Shown: positions 8,349-17,352, numbered from the stretch's first letter. The stretch: DNA of 64,000 bases from an uncultured Acetatifactor sp. (GCA_949840885.1 CATKYJ010000005.1:96502-160501), one strand, 5' to 3'. Notes: generated by a model not told the origin, from the sequence alone. Program-made: numbers and translations.

Positions 8349-9227
8349 CTATTCCGCCAGGGAAATCAGATATTCTCCCACCTTGCGCAGGTGTATCCAC
8401 AGGGAATCCCGCAGATACTCCGGGACATGGGTTCCCATTCTGACCACCTCGAAGCTGAAATCACCCTGATAGCCGATTTCTTTCAGCGCCGGCATGATGG
8501 CCTCCCAGTTCACATTTCCCAGGTAAGGCAGCCTGTGCTCGTCGAATTCGCCCCGGTTGTCATGCACATGGGTGACTTTCAGGCGATGCCCCATATACCT
8601 GAGGCAGGGCGTCTGATCTTTGTATACAAGGTTGGCATGGCCAAAGTCCCAGCAGATGCCTACGTTTTCATGCCTCTCGGCCAGAGTGTCCACCAGGTCG
8701 CAGAGCTGCTCCACCCCGGCGCAGTAGCTGCGCTTGAAGCCCTGCCCCGGAAAATCCGCCATGTTTTCTATACAGATTCCCACTCCGTATTTTTCGGCAA
8801 ATTCCAGATGTCTGGAAAAATATTCTATATTCTTTTGCTTTGAGACTTCCTGCATGCTGGCGGCAAAATCCGTGGCAGGATGGGACACTGTCCATTTTGC
8901 CCCCAGAATATGGGCGCAGACAATGGATCTTCTGGCGATTTCTTCCGTATCTTCAATAATCCCTGTCGCGGGATGGCAGAAATTGTAATAGGGCATGTGA
9001 GCCTGCACGAATGTGATTCCCAGGCTGTCCGCCTCCTCCCGCATGGATTTGGCCCAGTCCTCCCACTTATCGGTACGAAGCGGGGAGGACGGATTCCCCG
9101 CTGAGCAGAAAATGGCGTCCAGGTTCCGATACCCCAGAGCGGCATAGCGGCGCAGATCCTCCCTGTAAGCCTGATAGCTGCCGTCATCCTCGTATATAAA
9201 GAAATTTACCGTTGTCGATAATCGCAT
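8349..9227 (-). CDS. Sugar phosphate isomerase/epimerase (TIM barrel), last gene of MurNAc operon
   Basis: Xylose-isomerase-like TIM-barrel protein (292 residues), cytoplasmic. Seen: GICIENMADFPGQG with the first metal Glu, CWDFGHANL, THVHDNRGEFDEHRLPYLGNVNW with metal-binding His/Asp, and FSFEVVRMG with the last Glu. The substrate is not readable. Its place 91 bases after namZ, in the same direction, suggests a role in handling muramyl or amino-sugar products, for example a lactate- or sugar-derived compound. Start ATG 9227 is preceded by GGAGGAGAGGG; the longer frame to 9299 has no ribosome site. Confidence 0.8.
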   Translation of the reverse strand: MRLSTTVNFFIYEDDGSYQAYREDLRRYAALGYRNLDAIFCSAGNPSSPLRTDKWEDWAKSMREEADSLGITFVQAHMPYYNFCHPATGIIEDTEEIARRSIVCAHILGAKWTVSHPATDFAASMQEVSKQKNIEYFSRHLEFAEKYGVGICIENMADFPGQGFKRSYCAGVEQLCDLVDTLAERHENVGICWDFGHANLVYKDQTPCLRYMGHRLKVTHVHDNRGEFDEHRLPYLGNVNWEAIMPALKEIGYQGDFSFEVVRMGTHVPEYLRDSLWIHLRKVGEYLISLAE

Positions 9228-9318
9228 TTCCCTCTCCTCCATAACTTTTATTGTACTTCCAGGCATGCCGCCCGGGGCGGCACATACGCCGGAAAACAAT
9301 TTCCGGTGTTAAGGACAA

Positions 9319-10467
9319 TCACTTATAGATTCGCAGGCTTTCCGTCTCACGCTCAAACCGCGCGCTCTGCTCACCCCACTCCTCCAGCAGTTCCTCCAGT
9401 GAAATCCTTCCATATAAATAGTCGTCCACCCGCCTGCTGCCGGTTACAAAGTGCAGATGCTTTCCTCCCTCTCCGCCGTCCACCAGCGTAAATTTCTCCG
9501 GATAAAGCCTTGCCACCTGGCGCATCATCTGCAGTATGACCGGGATAAAGTCAAGCGTCTTGTCAAGAGGCGCAAATTCCAGGCCAAAGCAGACTTCCCC
9601 AATGTATTTCCGCTCCACCGGCATGAAAGCCCGCTGGCGGAAAACCACCTTGTCCTCTTTCACTGCCCCTTTCATTTCCCTGTATAGCCGGTCCATATTG
9701 ATATAAGGCGCGCCGTACATCTGGAAAGGCTTGGAACTGCCCCGGCCGTCGCTGACGGATGTGGCTCCTGCAAAACAGCCGCCGGAATAGCATATGGTGC
9801 TGTCAAAATCTGCCAGCGCAGGAGAGGGAATGTTCCAGAGCAGTCCGGTGTCGCAAAAATACATATCCCTGGTATAATTCTGCATAGCGACTACTCTGTA
9901 GTCCATCTTCAGTCCCTTATACTGCAGGAAATAATTCCCCACCTCCCCGCAGGTCAGGCCGTATCGTACGGGCAGCTCATAGTCTCCAATGAAAGAATTG
10001 AACTCCGGCAGAATCGTCCCTCCGGACACGATACGGTTTCCCAGCGGATTCGGCCTGTCCAGCACCACGAACGGAATGCCTAGCTTCGCCGCAGCCTCCA
10101 TGCAATAGGTCATGGTATATATATAAGTGTAATACCGAAGCCCCACATCCTGAATGTCATATACCATGATGTCGATGCCGTCCAGATCGCTGTCCGCAGG
10201 CCGCACATGTTCCCCGAACAGCGAGATGATGGGGATTCCATACCCCGGATAGACATCGTCTCCCACCGGCTTCCCGGCGCCCTCGCCGAACATACCGTGC
10301 TCCGGCGTGAATATCCTGGCAAGCCGCAGGCCTTTTTCCATAAACAAATCCACATTCATTTTCCATCCGGAGTCAACGCCGGAGTAATTCGTGATCAGGC
10401 CGATGCGCTTTCCCTGAAAAAGGGCTTTCAATTCGTCCAGACGATCCAGTCCCAGTATTGTTTTCAT
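9319..10467 (-). CDS. namZ: DUF1343 exo-beta-N-acetylmuramidase (NamZ-like)
   Basis: The 382-residue protein is DUF1343 throughout (RIGLITNYSGVD, FTPEHGMFGEG at about 53-63, YDIQDVGLRYYTYIYTM, LDRPNPLGN). NamZ of Bacillus subtilis, from the same family, cuts MurNAc from the non-reducing end of peptidoglycan fragments. No signal peptide is visible at MKTILGLDRLDELKALFQ, so it may act inside the cell or leave by another route; the Bacillus enzyme is secreted. It lies in one operon with murQ, a MurR-like regulator and sugar ABC genes, which independently supports muropeptide use. Start ATG with AGGATTGGAGC. Confidence 0.9.
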   Translation of the reverse strand: MKTILGLDRLDELKALFQGKRIGLITNYSGVDSGWKMNVDLFMEKGLRLARIFTPEHGMFGEGAGKPVGDDVYPGYGIPIISLFGEHVRPADSDLDGIDIMVYDIQDVGLRYYTYIYTMTYCMEAAAKLGIPFVVLDRPNPLGNRIVSGGTILPEFNSFIGDYELPVRYGLTCGEVGNYFLQYKGLKMDYRVVAMQNYTRDMYFCDTGLLWNIPSPALADFDSTICYSGGCFAGATSVSDGRGSSKPFQMYGAPYINMDRLYREMKGAVKEDKVVFRQRAFMPVERKYIGEVCFGLEFAPLDKTLDFIPVILQMMRQVARLYPEKFTLVDGGEGGKHLHFVTGSRRVDDYLYGRISLEELLEEWGEQSARFERETESLRIYK

Positions 10468-10576
10468 TTTGCTCCAATCCTTTCATGCTTCCCATCAAAC
10501 CGCCCCTGGCATCATGCAATCCTGGCCTCGTGCCCTCCGCCATCATACCGGTCTGCGCAAAAAATCTTCCTATTCA

Positions 10577-10601
10577 CATGGGGCGGATATACCGCCCCAT
10601 G
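10577..10601. terminator. Intercistronic hairpin between binding-protein gene and namZ
   Basis: Perfect 10-bp arms CATGGGGCGG (10577-10586) and CCGCCCCATG (10592-10601) with a 5-base loop. On the minus strand a T-run (ATTTTTT) follows only about 12 bases later. It may partly end transcription or protect the 3' end of the binding-protein message, a common way to make more binding protein than its neighbours. Confidence 0.5.
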
Positions 10602-10697
10602 TCTTGACTTCCTATGCATTTTCCCGTAATTGTCCCTTTACACCGCCGCAGACTCCCGGGCTTTAACATATGGCAGTGCGGCCGGCTGCATAGGAGT

Positions 10698-12323
10698 CTA
10701 GTTTGCCATCTTCCTATAGGCCTCTTTGGTGTCCTCGATCATCTGGGACAGCCCCTGATTCTTCAAAGCCTCATATCCTTTATTATACTCATCCTTGGAA
10801 ATCTCTCCCGTGATATACCTGTCTCTCAGAGATACCTGCTGCTCCCTCAGGTCAAAGCATTCCACATAGCTTTCTGTCTGCAGGATAGGCGGCTCGGTGT
10901 AAAAATAGGGCTCATTGATGGTGAGGCCGTCCATAAAGGTCTTGCCCGTGTCGTCCAGTTCGTCATAGTTCAAACCGCCGGTGAGAATCTGCATGTACAC
11001 ATCCTCCGTGAAGCAGAAAGGAATCGTGGAGGGAATCAGCCCCTTTTCTCTTGCAGTCTTAAAGCCTTCGTTGTAGGGAGCTTTCAGAACCGGCTTTCCG
11101 TCCACCACATCGTGGTACTCCCCTTCCATGCCGTAATTGGTCAGTTCAATGCCCTCATCGCTGTACACATAGTTGAAGAACTTCAGGATATCCTCCAGAT
11201 GTCCGTTTTCCACTGCCGCAACCGTGATGAAAGCGCTGCCCTGCACCTTTGATCTGGCAGGTATGGCCTGGGCGCCGTCAGGCCCCTGGATGGGCACCAC
11301 GCTCTGGAAGAACGCACCCTCGTCCAGCTCCCTGCAGGACACCGTATAATTCTTGCTGTACTCAGCGTAGCCCACCAGGCTGCCCAGTCTGTTGCTGGCG
11401 CCCAGGGTGTTGAAGTCCGCGCCCCTAAGCGTGATCATCTCCTGAGCCAGCAGCCCCGATTCGTACATTTCCCTCAAAGCGTCCATGTATTTCTCGTAAT
11501 TCGGATTCTCCGGATCATAGAGATACTCCCCGTCCACCACGGAAAATTCGCCATTGCTGTTCATTCCGAAGATATTGAGCACCAGCTTCTGGAAATCATA
11601 GTTAAAGCCGAAAGGAACCTCATCATTGGGGTCTCCGTTGCCGTTGGCGTCCTGCTCCTTGAACGCTTTCCACACAGCCATCCACTCGTCCCAGGTCTGG
11701 GGCATGTCCATATTCACCCGTTCCAGCCAGTCCGTGCGGATCATGGTGCTGAAAGAACCCGGCACGTCCATGACCAGGCCGAAGCCATAGATCTCCCCAT
11801 CGTCCTGATAGGTCAGAAACAGCTTGTCCTCCTCCGTGAGCAGGCGGCCGTAATTGGCCAGATCCGTATCCAGATACTCTGTAATAGGCACGATCAGTCC
11901 TCTGCTGATCAAATCATTGATAGCGGCAGGCCCTGCCGTTCCTCCGCTGATTACATCCGGCAGATCCTTGGAGGAAACCTTGGATGCCAAAAGGGTATCC
12001 ATTCCTTCTGCAGCCGCCCATTCAAAGTTCACCTTAATGCCCGTGCGCTCCATCAGCTCGTCAAAGATGGGCGTGCTCTCCTGATAAGGGCTCCAGATAG
12101 ATCCGAAATAGCTGAATTCATGGTCTCCCGTGTCCTCGTCCTGGCCAGGCTGGCTGCTTTCCTTTGATTCCTCTGCCCCCGCGCCTGTCTCGCTGCTTAC
12201 GGCCCCGCTGCCCGAGGGGGCGCTGCTCTCAGAGCCGCCTTTGTCTCCGCAGCCTGCCATGGAAAGCACCATCGCCGCTGCCAAAGCTGCCGCCATCATT
12301 TTACTGTACACTTTCTTTCTCAT
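10698..12323 (-). CDS. Sugar ABC transporter substrate-binding lipoprotein (LplA-like)
   Basis: A 541-residue extracellular binding protein. Signal peptide MRKKVYSKMMAAALAAAMVL ends in a lipobox with Cys at 25 (SMAGC), then a Ser/Glu-rich linker to about 70. The mature part (FDELMERTGIKVNFEWAAAEG, SKDLPDVISGG, DWLERVNMDMPQTWDEWMAV) is typical of the large CUT1 binding proteins encoded beside LplB/YtcP permeases. Start ATG 12323 follows AAAGGAGGATCAAA; a longer frame to 12362 has none. Operon context with murQ and namZ suggests MurNAc or a muramyl saccharide as ligand, which is an inference. Confidence 0.88.
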   Translation of the reverse strand: MRKKVYSKMMAAALAAAMVLSMAGCGDKGGSESSAPSGSGAVSSETGAGAEESKESSQPGQDEDTGDHEFSYFGSIWSPYQESTPIFDELMERTGIKVNFEWAAAEGMDTLLASKVSSKDLPDVISGGTAGPAAINDLISRGLIVPITEYLDTDLANYGRLLTEEDKLFLTYQDDGEIYGFGLVMDVPGSFSTMIRTDWLERVNMDMPQTWDEWMAVWKAFKEQDANGNGDPNDEVPFGFNYDFQKLVLNIFGMNSNGEFSVVDGEYLYDPENPNYEKYMDALREMYESGLLAQEMITLRGADFNTLGASNRLGSLVGYAEYSKNYTVSCRELDEGAFFQSVVPIQGPDGAQAIPARSKVQGSAFITVAAVENGHLEDILKFFNYVYSDEGIELTNYGMEGEYHDVVDGKPVLKAPYNEGFKTAREKGLIPSTIPFCFTEDVYMQILTGGLNYDELDDTGKTFMDGLTINEPYFYTEPPILQTESYVECFDLREQQVSLRDRYITGEISKDEYNKGYEALKNQGLSQMIEDTKEAYRKMAN

Positions 12324-12369
12324 TTTGATCCTCCTTTGGATTGATATGAATAAATGGTTCATTCCTACG

Positions 12370-13257
12370 CTAACCTTTTACCGCTCCCAGCGTCACACCT
12401 TTTACAAAGTATTTCTGCACAAAGGGATAAACTGCCAGCATGGGAACCATGGATACCACAAGCACCGCATAGCGGATCTGATCCGCCAGATTGACGCTGG
12501 GCTGTCCGGGCCTGACCGTCCCCAGATCATATTGCAAAGCGTTGGCCTCCAGCACGATCTCCCTCAGCACCTGCTGTAAGGTAAACTTACTGGAATCCGT
12601 CAGATACAGCAGCGGGCCGAAATAGGCGTTCCAATGACCTGCAACGACCCAGAGGGCTATGGTGGCGAAAGAGGCCTTGGCAAGGGGCGCCACCACCTGG
12701 AACATCACCCGCAGTTCGCTGGCTCCGTCCATCCTGGCCGATTCCAGCAGCTCCTTTGGGATCCCCCGCAGAAAGCTGGACAGAATCAATACATTGTAGG
12801 AAGAGATCAGCGCGGTAAGAATCAATGCCCAGTAGCTGTTGATCAGCCCCAGCTTCTGCACGCAGATATATGCCGGAATCATGCCTCCCTGAAACCACAT
12901 GGGAATCAGGACAAAGACATTGTAGATCTTTTTCCCGGGGAATTCGCAGCAGGCGATGGGGTAGGCCGCGAAATAAGTAGCCGCCACGCTGCAGACACAT
13001 CCAACCAGGGATATAAAAATCGAGTTCCCCAGCGCCCTGAGCACGCCATTGTTCACGATGACTTCCTCGTAAGCTTTCAGCGTAAATCCCCGGGGCAGGA
13101 GCCGCACCTCGTTCCGCAGCACAGGCCCGTCCGCGCTCAGCGAAATCGCCACGATATTTAAAATAGGATACAAAATACAGATGCATATGATAATGCCGAT
13201 GAAGATCAAAATGGCCTCTACAAAATAATCCATACGGCTCATTCTCTTGTGCAGCAT
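12370..13257 (-). CDS. Carbohydrate ABC transporter permease (YtcP/CUT1 type)
   Basis: About 295-residue inner permease with six hydrophobic helices. The EAA loop is at ELLESARMDGASELRVMFQV (contact for the ATPase). The C-terminus FVQKYFVKGVTLGAVKG is the standard ending of this family. Start ATG 13257 (MLHKRMSRMDYF) has GGATGGAGG upstream; a GTG at 13344 would extend it and overlap the upstream permease stop, but the extension looks unstructured. It pairs with the permease at 13341-14282. No ATP-binding subunit lies in the operon, so a shared MsmX-type ATPase encoded elsewhere is expected. Confidence 0.9.
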   Translation of the reverse strand: MLHKRMSRMDYFVEAILIFIGIIICICILYPILNIVAISLSADGPVLRNEVRLLPRGFTLKAYEEVIVNNGVLRALGNSIFISLVGCVCSVAATYFAAYPIACCEFPGKKIYNVFVLIPMWFQGGMIPAYICVQKLGLINSYWALILTALISSYNVLILSSFLRGIPKELLESARMDGASELRVMFQVVAPLAKASFATIALWVVAGHWNAYFGPLLYLTDSSKFTLQQVLREIVLEANALQYDLGTVRPGQPSVNLADQIRYAVLVVSMVPMLAVYPFVQKYFVKGVTLGAVKG

Positions 13258-13340
13258 AGAAATCCTCCATCCCACAGACTGGCGGCGTTGCAGGAACTCC
13301 TGAAACACCACATTTTCAGTTGCCGCGAATACTTTCGTTC

Positions 13341-14282
13341 TCACCAGATCCCGGCCGAATCCGAATACCGCTTGCTGAAACGGTTGGCCATAATCACCAG
13401 TACCAGAGCCACCACACCGTTAAACAGCCCTGCGGCAGTGGCCAGACTATAGTCGTATTTGATCATGCCCCGCTTATAGACCCAGGTTTGGATGACCTCC
13501 GACACTTCCAGATTCATGGAGTTCTGGAACAGGAATATCTTCTCGAAATTGGCGTTGATCAGGGAGCCCACCCGCAGAATAAACATGACTACAACCGTAG
13601 GCATGATGCCGGGCAGGGTAATGTGGATCAGGCGCTTCCACCGGTTGGCGCCGTCTGCCATGGCCGCTTCGTACAGATTCACGTCAATGGCCGTCAGGGC
13701 CGACAGATAGATGATGGCGCTGTATCCCATCTCCTGCCATACGCCGGAGAACACCATGATCGACCGGAAATACTTTGCCTTTCCCAGGAAGAAAATAGGC
13801 TCTTTTCCAAAGAAACGGAAAATCTGGGCCAGCACCCCGGTGGAGGGAGAGAGGAATTCCGTCACGATGGTCACGAATGCCACCATGGAAATAAAATGGG
13901 GCAGAAAGCTCACTGTCTGGACAAATTTTTTCACTTTCCTGGTCCTGAATTCGTTTAAAAACAGGGCAAATATAATGGGCATGGGAAATCCCACCGCCAA
14001 AGCGTACAGGTTCATCAGCAGGACGTTGCGGATCAGCCTCCAGAAGTCCAGTCCCGTGAAGAACTTCACAAAATTCTTAAGCCCCACGAACACGCTTCCG
14101 GAAAGTCCCTGGTACAGGTCATAGTCAAAGAAAGCGATGGACAGCCATGTCATAGGCCAGTACTGGAACAGGAGAAACCATACGATCACTGGCAATATCA
14201 TAAGATAAATATACTTTGCCCTCCATATTCTCTTCCAGAGATTCTTCTGGGGTATCCGGGGTACTTTCTCCCTGCCTTTCAT
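13341..14282 (-). CDS. Carbohydrate ABC transporter permease (LplB type)
   Basis: 313 residues, six hydrophobic helices. N-terminus LWKRIWRAKYIYLMILPVIV followed by LFQYWPMTWLSIAFFDYD is typical of LplB/ABC-type polysaccharide permeases. The EAA loop is at LYEAAMADGANRWKRLIHIT. Start ATG with AAAGGAGGTCTGA, 15 bases after murQ, so they are probably translated from one message. It forms the membrane channel with the downstream permease. Substrate inferred from context to be MurNAc-containing sugar. Confidence 0.9.
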   Translation of the reverse strand: MKGREKVPRIPQKNLWKRIWRAKYIYLMILPVIVWFLLFQYWPMTWLSIAFFDYDLYQGLSGSVFVGLKNFVKFFTGLDFWRLIRNVLLMNLYALAVGFPMPIIFALFLNEFRTRKVKKFVQTVSFLPHFISMVAFVTIVTEFLSPSTGVLAQIFRFFGKEPIFFLGKAKYFRSIMVFSGVWQEMGYSAIIYLSALTAIDVNLYEAAMADGANRWKRLIHITLPGIMPTVVVMFILRVGSLINANFEKIFLFQNSMNLEVSEVIQTWVYKRGMIKYDYSLATAAGLFNGVVALVLVIMANRFSKRYSDSAGIW

Positions 14283-14297
14283 TCAGACCTCCTTTGC

Positions 14298-15239
14298 TCA
14301 AGAAATGTTCAAGTCATTTTTGAACGATTCTTTGTTCAACGCTGCCCTCAGAAAACCGTCGTTTTCCGCAAGAGCCCTTTCCGCTTCCTCTCTGCCAAGG
14401 CCGCCCAGGCACATCAATATGGCCACCTTGCTGTTCATGCCCGATGCCTGCAGGTACCTGTCCGCTTCCTCCCTGGGCTTCCCGGTCACCTTGCAGAAGA
14501 TTCTGGCTGCACGCTCCTCCAGCTTCTTGTTGGAGGCTTTCAGATCCACCATCAGATTGCCGTACACCTTGCCAAGCTTTATCATCGTCGCCGTGGACAG
14601 CATATTGAGAATCATTTTCTGGGCGGTTCCGGCTTTCATCCGGGTAGAGCCGCTTATGACCTCAGGCCCTGTCACTGCCTCGATGCATACGTCCACATAA
14701 GCCTTTATCTCGCTGTCCGGGTTATTCACCACTGCTATGGTCTGGGCTCCCTGCCTGCGGGCTTCCTCCATGCCCCCTATGACGAAAGGCGCCCTGCCGC
14801 TGGCGCTGATCCCTACTACTACATCCTTGTCTCCAATCTCATAGACTCCGATCTGGCCTTTGCCCAGTTCCGCGTCGTCCTCGCAGCCCTCAATGGGAAA
14901 GCGAAGCGCCACGTCCCCTCCGGCAATGCATCCCTGCACCATATCCTTGCCCACACCGAATGTAGGTATACATTCCGAGGCGTCCAGGACTCCCAGTCTT
15001 CCGGAAGTGCCCGCCCCCATGTACAGCAGATGCCCACCGGCTTTCAGCGCCTTATAGATCCTTTCCACTGCCTCGCCGATCTGAGGCAGGGCAATCTTTA
15101 CGGCCTCCGCAACCTTGGCGTCCTCCTGGTTGATCAAGGTGACGATCTCCTGTACGCTGCACAGGTCGATATTCTTTGTGTTCGGATTTGCCTTTTCCGT
15201 TTCCATTCCCGAAAAACAGTCTCCCATTGCCGCTCCCAT
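14298..15239 (-). CDS. murQ: N-acetylmuramic acid 6-phosphate etherase
   Basis: Cleaves the lactyl ether of MurNAc-6-phosphate to GlcNAc-6-phosphate and D-lactate, in the cytoplasm. The protein has the SIS fold with GAGTSGRLGVLDASEC (about 75-90), containing the first catalytic Glu at 89, and FPIEGCEDDAE with the second near 117-120; GISASGRAPFV and GSTRMKAGTAQKMILN are further family blocks. Length about 300 matches MurQ. The start could be ATG 15239, 15227 or 15206 (METEKANPNTKNID, closest to family length); no ribosome site is decisive. The gene follows the MurR-like regulator by 31 bases. Confidence 0.93.
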   Translation of the reverse strand: MGAAMGDCFSGMETEKANPNTKNIDLCSVQEIVTLINQEDAKVAEAVKIALPQIGEAVERIYKALKAGGHLLYMGAGTSGRLGVLDASECIPTFGVGKDMVQGCIAGGDVALRFPIEGCEDDAELGKGQIGVYEIGDKDVVVGISASGRAPFVIGGMEEARRQGAQTIAVVNNPDSEIKAYVDVCIEAVTGPEVISGSTRMKAGTAQKMILNMLSTATMIKLGKVYGNLMVDLKASNKKLEERAARIFCKVTGKPREEADRYLQASGMNSKVAILMCLGGLGREEAERALAENDGFLRAALNKESFKNDLNIS

Positions 15240-15270
15240 CCGTCCGCTTTCTGCAGACTCTTTTATGTCT

Positions 15271-16113
15271 TCATTCTTGTTTCCTGATATGCGTCCTCTG
15301 CAGGCGTCTCATATTGTTCTCAAAATCCCGGTTAATGTATGCGGTATATAAGATATCAATCATATTCAACTGAGAGATACGGGAGGACATGGCCCCGCTT
15401 CTCACGATATACTCCGTGGCCGCTACGCAAAGATTGCAGTCTGCCATCTTTGCCAGAGCCGAACTTCCGAATCTGGAGATCAGTATGATGGGCACTCCGT
15501 TTTTGTTCAGCTCTTCCGCGCACCGTATCATCTCCTGGGTCTGGCCGGAGTAGCTTAAGATAATGGCCACGCTGCCCTTTCTCGCATTCATTGCCTGCAG
15601 GTACTGCGCATGGACATCCGGCCCCATAAAACAGGGTTTGGAGATTCTCAGGAATTTCAGGTATGCATCCTGGGCTACCACAAGGCTTGCCCCAAGCCCG
15701 AACAAATGGATGCTCTCCGCTTTCACCAGCAGGTCCACGCTTTCGTTCAGTACGTCCAGATCCACCAGCTTCTGTGTGTTTTCCAGGGACACAATGTTTT
15801 TCACGGTCACCTTGTTGACGATCTCCTCCAGGCTGTCCTCCTGGCGGATTTCCTCCATTTGCTTACTTCTGGACTCTTTGCGCAGGGCCGTCTCGTACAG
15901 AAGCGATTTCCTGAAGTCCTTATAGCCCTGGAATCCGATCTTTTTGCACAGCCGGATGATGGTGGAGGGCGAGGAGTAGGTTTTCTCCGCGATTTCATAA
16001 ATGCTCAGTTCCCCTGCTTCCTCCGTCTTTTCCAGGAAGTAGTCGATTATGTTCTTTTCCGTGGCGCTGGCCTGCTTTTCATACTCCTGAAGCCTGGACA
16101 ATACATGTTTCAT
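15271..16113 (-). CDS. MurR/RpiR-family transcriptional regulator
   Basis: 280-residue regulator: N-terminal helix-turn-helix of RpiR type (IYEIAEKTYSSPSTIIRLCKKIGFQGYKDF, about 42-72) and a C-terminal SIS sugar-phosphate domain (ESIHLFGLGASLVVAQDAYLK, IILSYSGQTQEMI, ILISRFGSSALAK). As first gene of the operon it most likely controls it in response to MurNAc-6-phosphate or a related sugar phosphate, as MurR does in E. coli. Start ATG 16113 has AGAAAGGAGCAAGAA; the frame opens 18 bases earlier without support. Divergent from the DUF1848 gene. Confidence 0.88.
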   Translation of the reverse strand: MKHVLSRLQEYEKQASATEKNIIDYFLEKTEEAGELSIYEIAEKTYSSPSTIIRLCKKIGFQGYKDFRKSLLYETALRKESRSKQMEEIRQEDSLEEIVNKVTVKNIVSLENTQKLVDLDVLNESVDLLVKAESIHLFGLGASLVVAQDAYLKFLRISKPCFMGPDVHAQYLQAMNARKGSVAIILSYSGQTQEMIRCAEELNKNGVPIILISRFGSSALAKMADCNLCVAATEYIVRSGAMSSRISQLNMIDILYTAYINRDFENNMRRLQRTHIRKQE

Positions 16114-16131
16114 TTCTTGCTCCTTTCTCAC

Positions 16132-16190
16132 ACAATACCTTTTTGCAATATTTTTGTCAATAATTTATGTTTATCTCGGTACATTGTACC
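16132..16190 (-). promoter_or_regulatory. Promoter and operator candidate of the MurNAc operon
   Basis: On the minus strand TTGACA (16155-16160) and TATTGT (16132-16137) are 17 bases apart and end 18 bases before the regulator start. An exact palindrome GGTACATTGTACC (16178-16190) lies about 18 bases upstream of the -35 box and is a candidate site for the operon's own regulator. A second -10-like element (TATAGT/TTATAG) lies further upstream. Confidence 0.6.
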
Positions 16191-16408
16191 ACATTCTGGC
16201 ATAATGTACTATAAAATAATTCTTTTTTCGGAACTTTCCGTCATACCGCGCATTTGTCATATATTTTCCCATAAAACAACCCTGCCAGCCAGCCCCTTTA
16301 CATCCCTGATTCGCTGGTATATAATCAATGATGTCACAAGGGAGCATGAAAGAACTGAACGATTTTATGAATGGGATAAAGAGCAATCGTCCAAGAGAGG
16401 ATGAAGCT

Positions 16409-17350
16409 ATGATTCTAAGTGTCAGCCGCAGGACAGATATTCCAAATTATTATTCGGAATGGTTTTATAACAGGATAAAGGAAGGTTATTTATATGTCCG
16501 TAATCCAATGAATGCACATCAGATCAGCAAAATCATACTGTCTCCGGAGCTAGTAGACTGTATTGTATTCTGGACCAAGAACCCGGAACCCATGTTTTCA
16601 AGATTAGATGAATTGGATGCCTATCAATATTATTTTCAGTTTACGCTTACCGGATTCGGAAATGATATAGAATGCAATGTACCACACAAGAAAGAGCATA
16701 TGATTCCGGTATTCCAAAAGCTGGCAAAGAGAATCGGAAAACAAAAGATGATCTGGCGATATGACCCGATTTTTTTCACGGACAAGTATACTCCGGAATA
16801 TCATTTAAAGGCCTTTGGGCAAATTGCTAAGGAGTTAAATGGATATACTTCTAAATGTGTTATCAGTTTTGTTGACATATATACGAAAAACAGGAAAAAT
16901 ATGAACGCAATGAATTCCTGTTCTTTACCGGAAAAGGAGCTGAGCGCATTTGCGGCACAGATTGCGTCAACAGCCAGGGATAATGATATAAAGGTTGCAT
17001 CCTGCGCAGAAGCGGTTGATCTGTCGGCTTGCGGTATAGGACATAATTGCTGCATAGACAGAGAATTAGTGGAGCAGATTATCGGATGTAAAATACAGGC
17101 AGATAAGGATAAAAATCAGCGAAAAGAATGCGGCTGTGTGGAAAGCGTTGAAGTTGGTACATATAACACATGTAAAAACGGCTGTGCATATTGTTATGCT
17201 AATTATAGTCATGAAAGTGTCTTGCAAAACTATAAACTATATGATGTAAATTCTCCGCTGTTATGCGGCACCATTGGAGAAGAAGATAAAATAACACAGA
17301 GAGCGGTAAAATCATTAAAGGAATCGCAATTGACCTTGTGGGATAAATAG
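16409..17350 (+). CDS. DUF1848 family protein with C-terminal Cys cluster
   Basis: 313 residues, all DUF1848: starts MILSVSRRTDIPNYYSEWF, then FWTKNPEPM, WRYDPIFF and SCAEAVDL. The C-terminal third has many Cys, ending in CKNGCAYCYANYS, which resembles a radical-SAM or other Fe-S ligand set. Biochemical function has not been established as far as I know; proteins of this family are also linked to radical SAM/photolyase-like chemistry only by motif. The gene is clearly more A+T-rich than its neighbours, which hints at transfer. Start ATG 16409 with GAGAGGATGAAGC. Monocistronic, ends at a strong shared terminator. Confidence 0.85.
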   Translation: MILSVSRRTDIPNYYSEWFYNRIKEGYLYVRNPMNAHQISKIILSPELVDCIVFWTKNPEPMFSRLDELDAYQYYFQFTLTGFGNDIECNVPHKKEHMIPVFQKLAKRIGKQKMIWRYDPIFFTDKYTPEYHLKAFGQIAKELNGYTSKCVISFVDIYTKNRKNMNAMNSCSLPEKELSAFAAQIASTARDNDIKVASCAEAVDLSACGIGHNCCIDRELVEQIIGCKIQADKDKNQRKECGCVESVEVGTYNTCKNGCAYCYANYSHESVLQNYKLYDVNSPLLCGTIGEEDKITQRAVKSLKESQLTLWDK

Positions 17351-17352
17351 AC

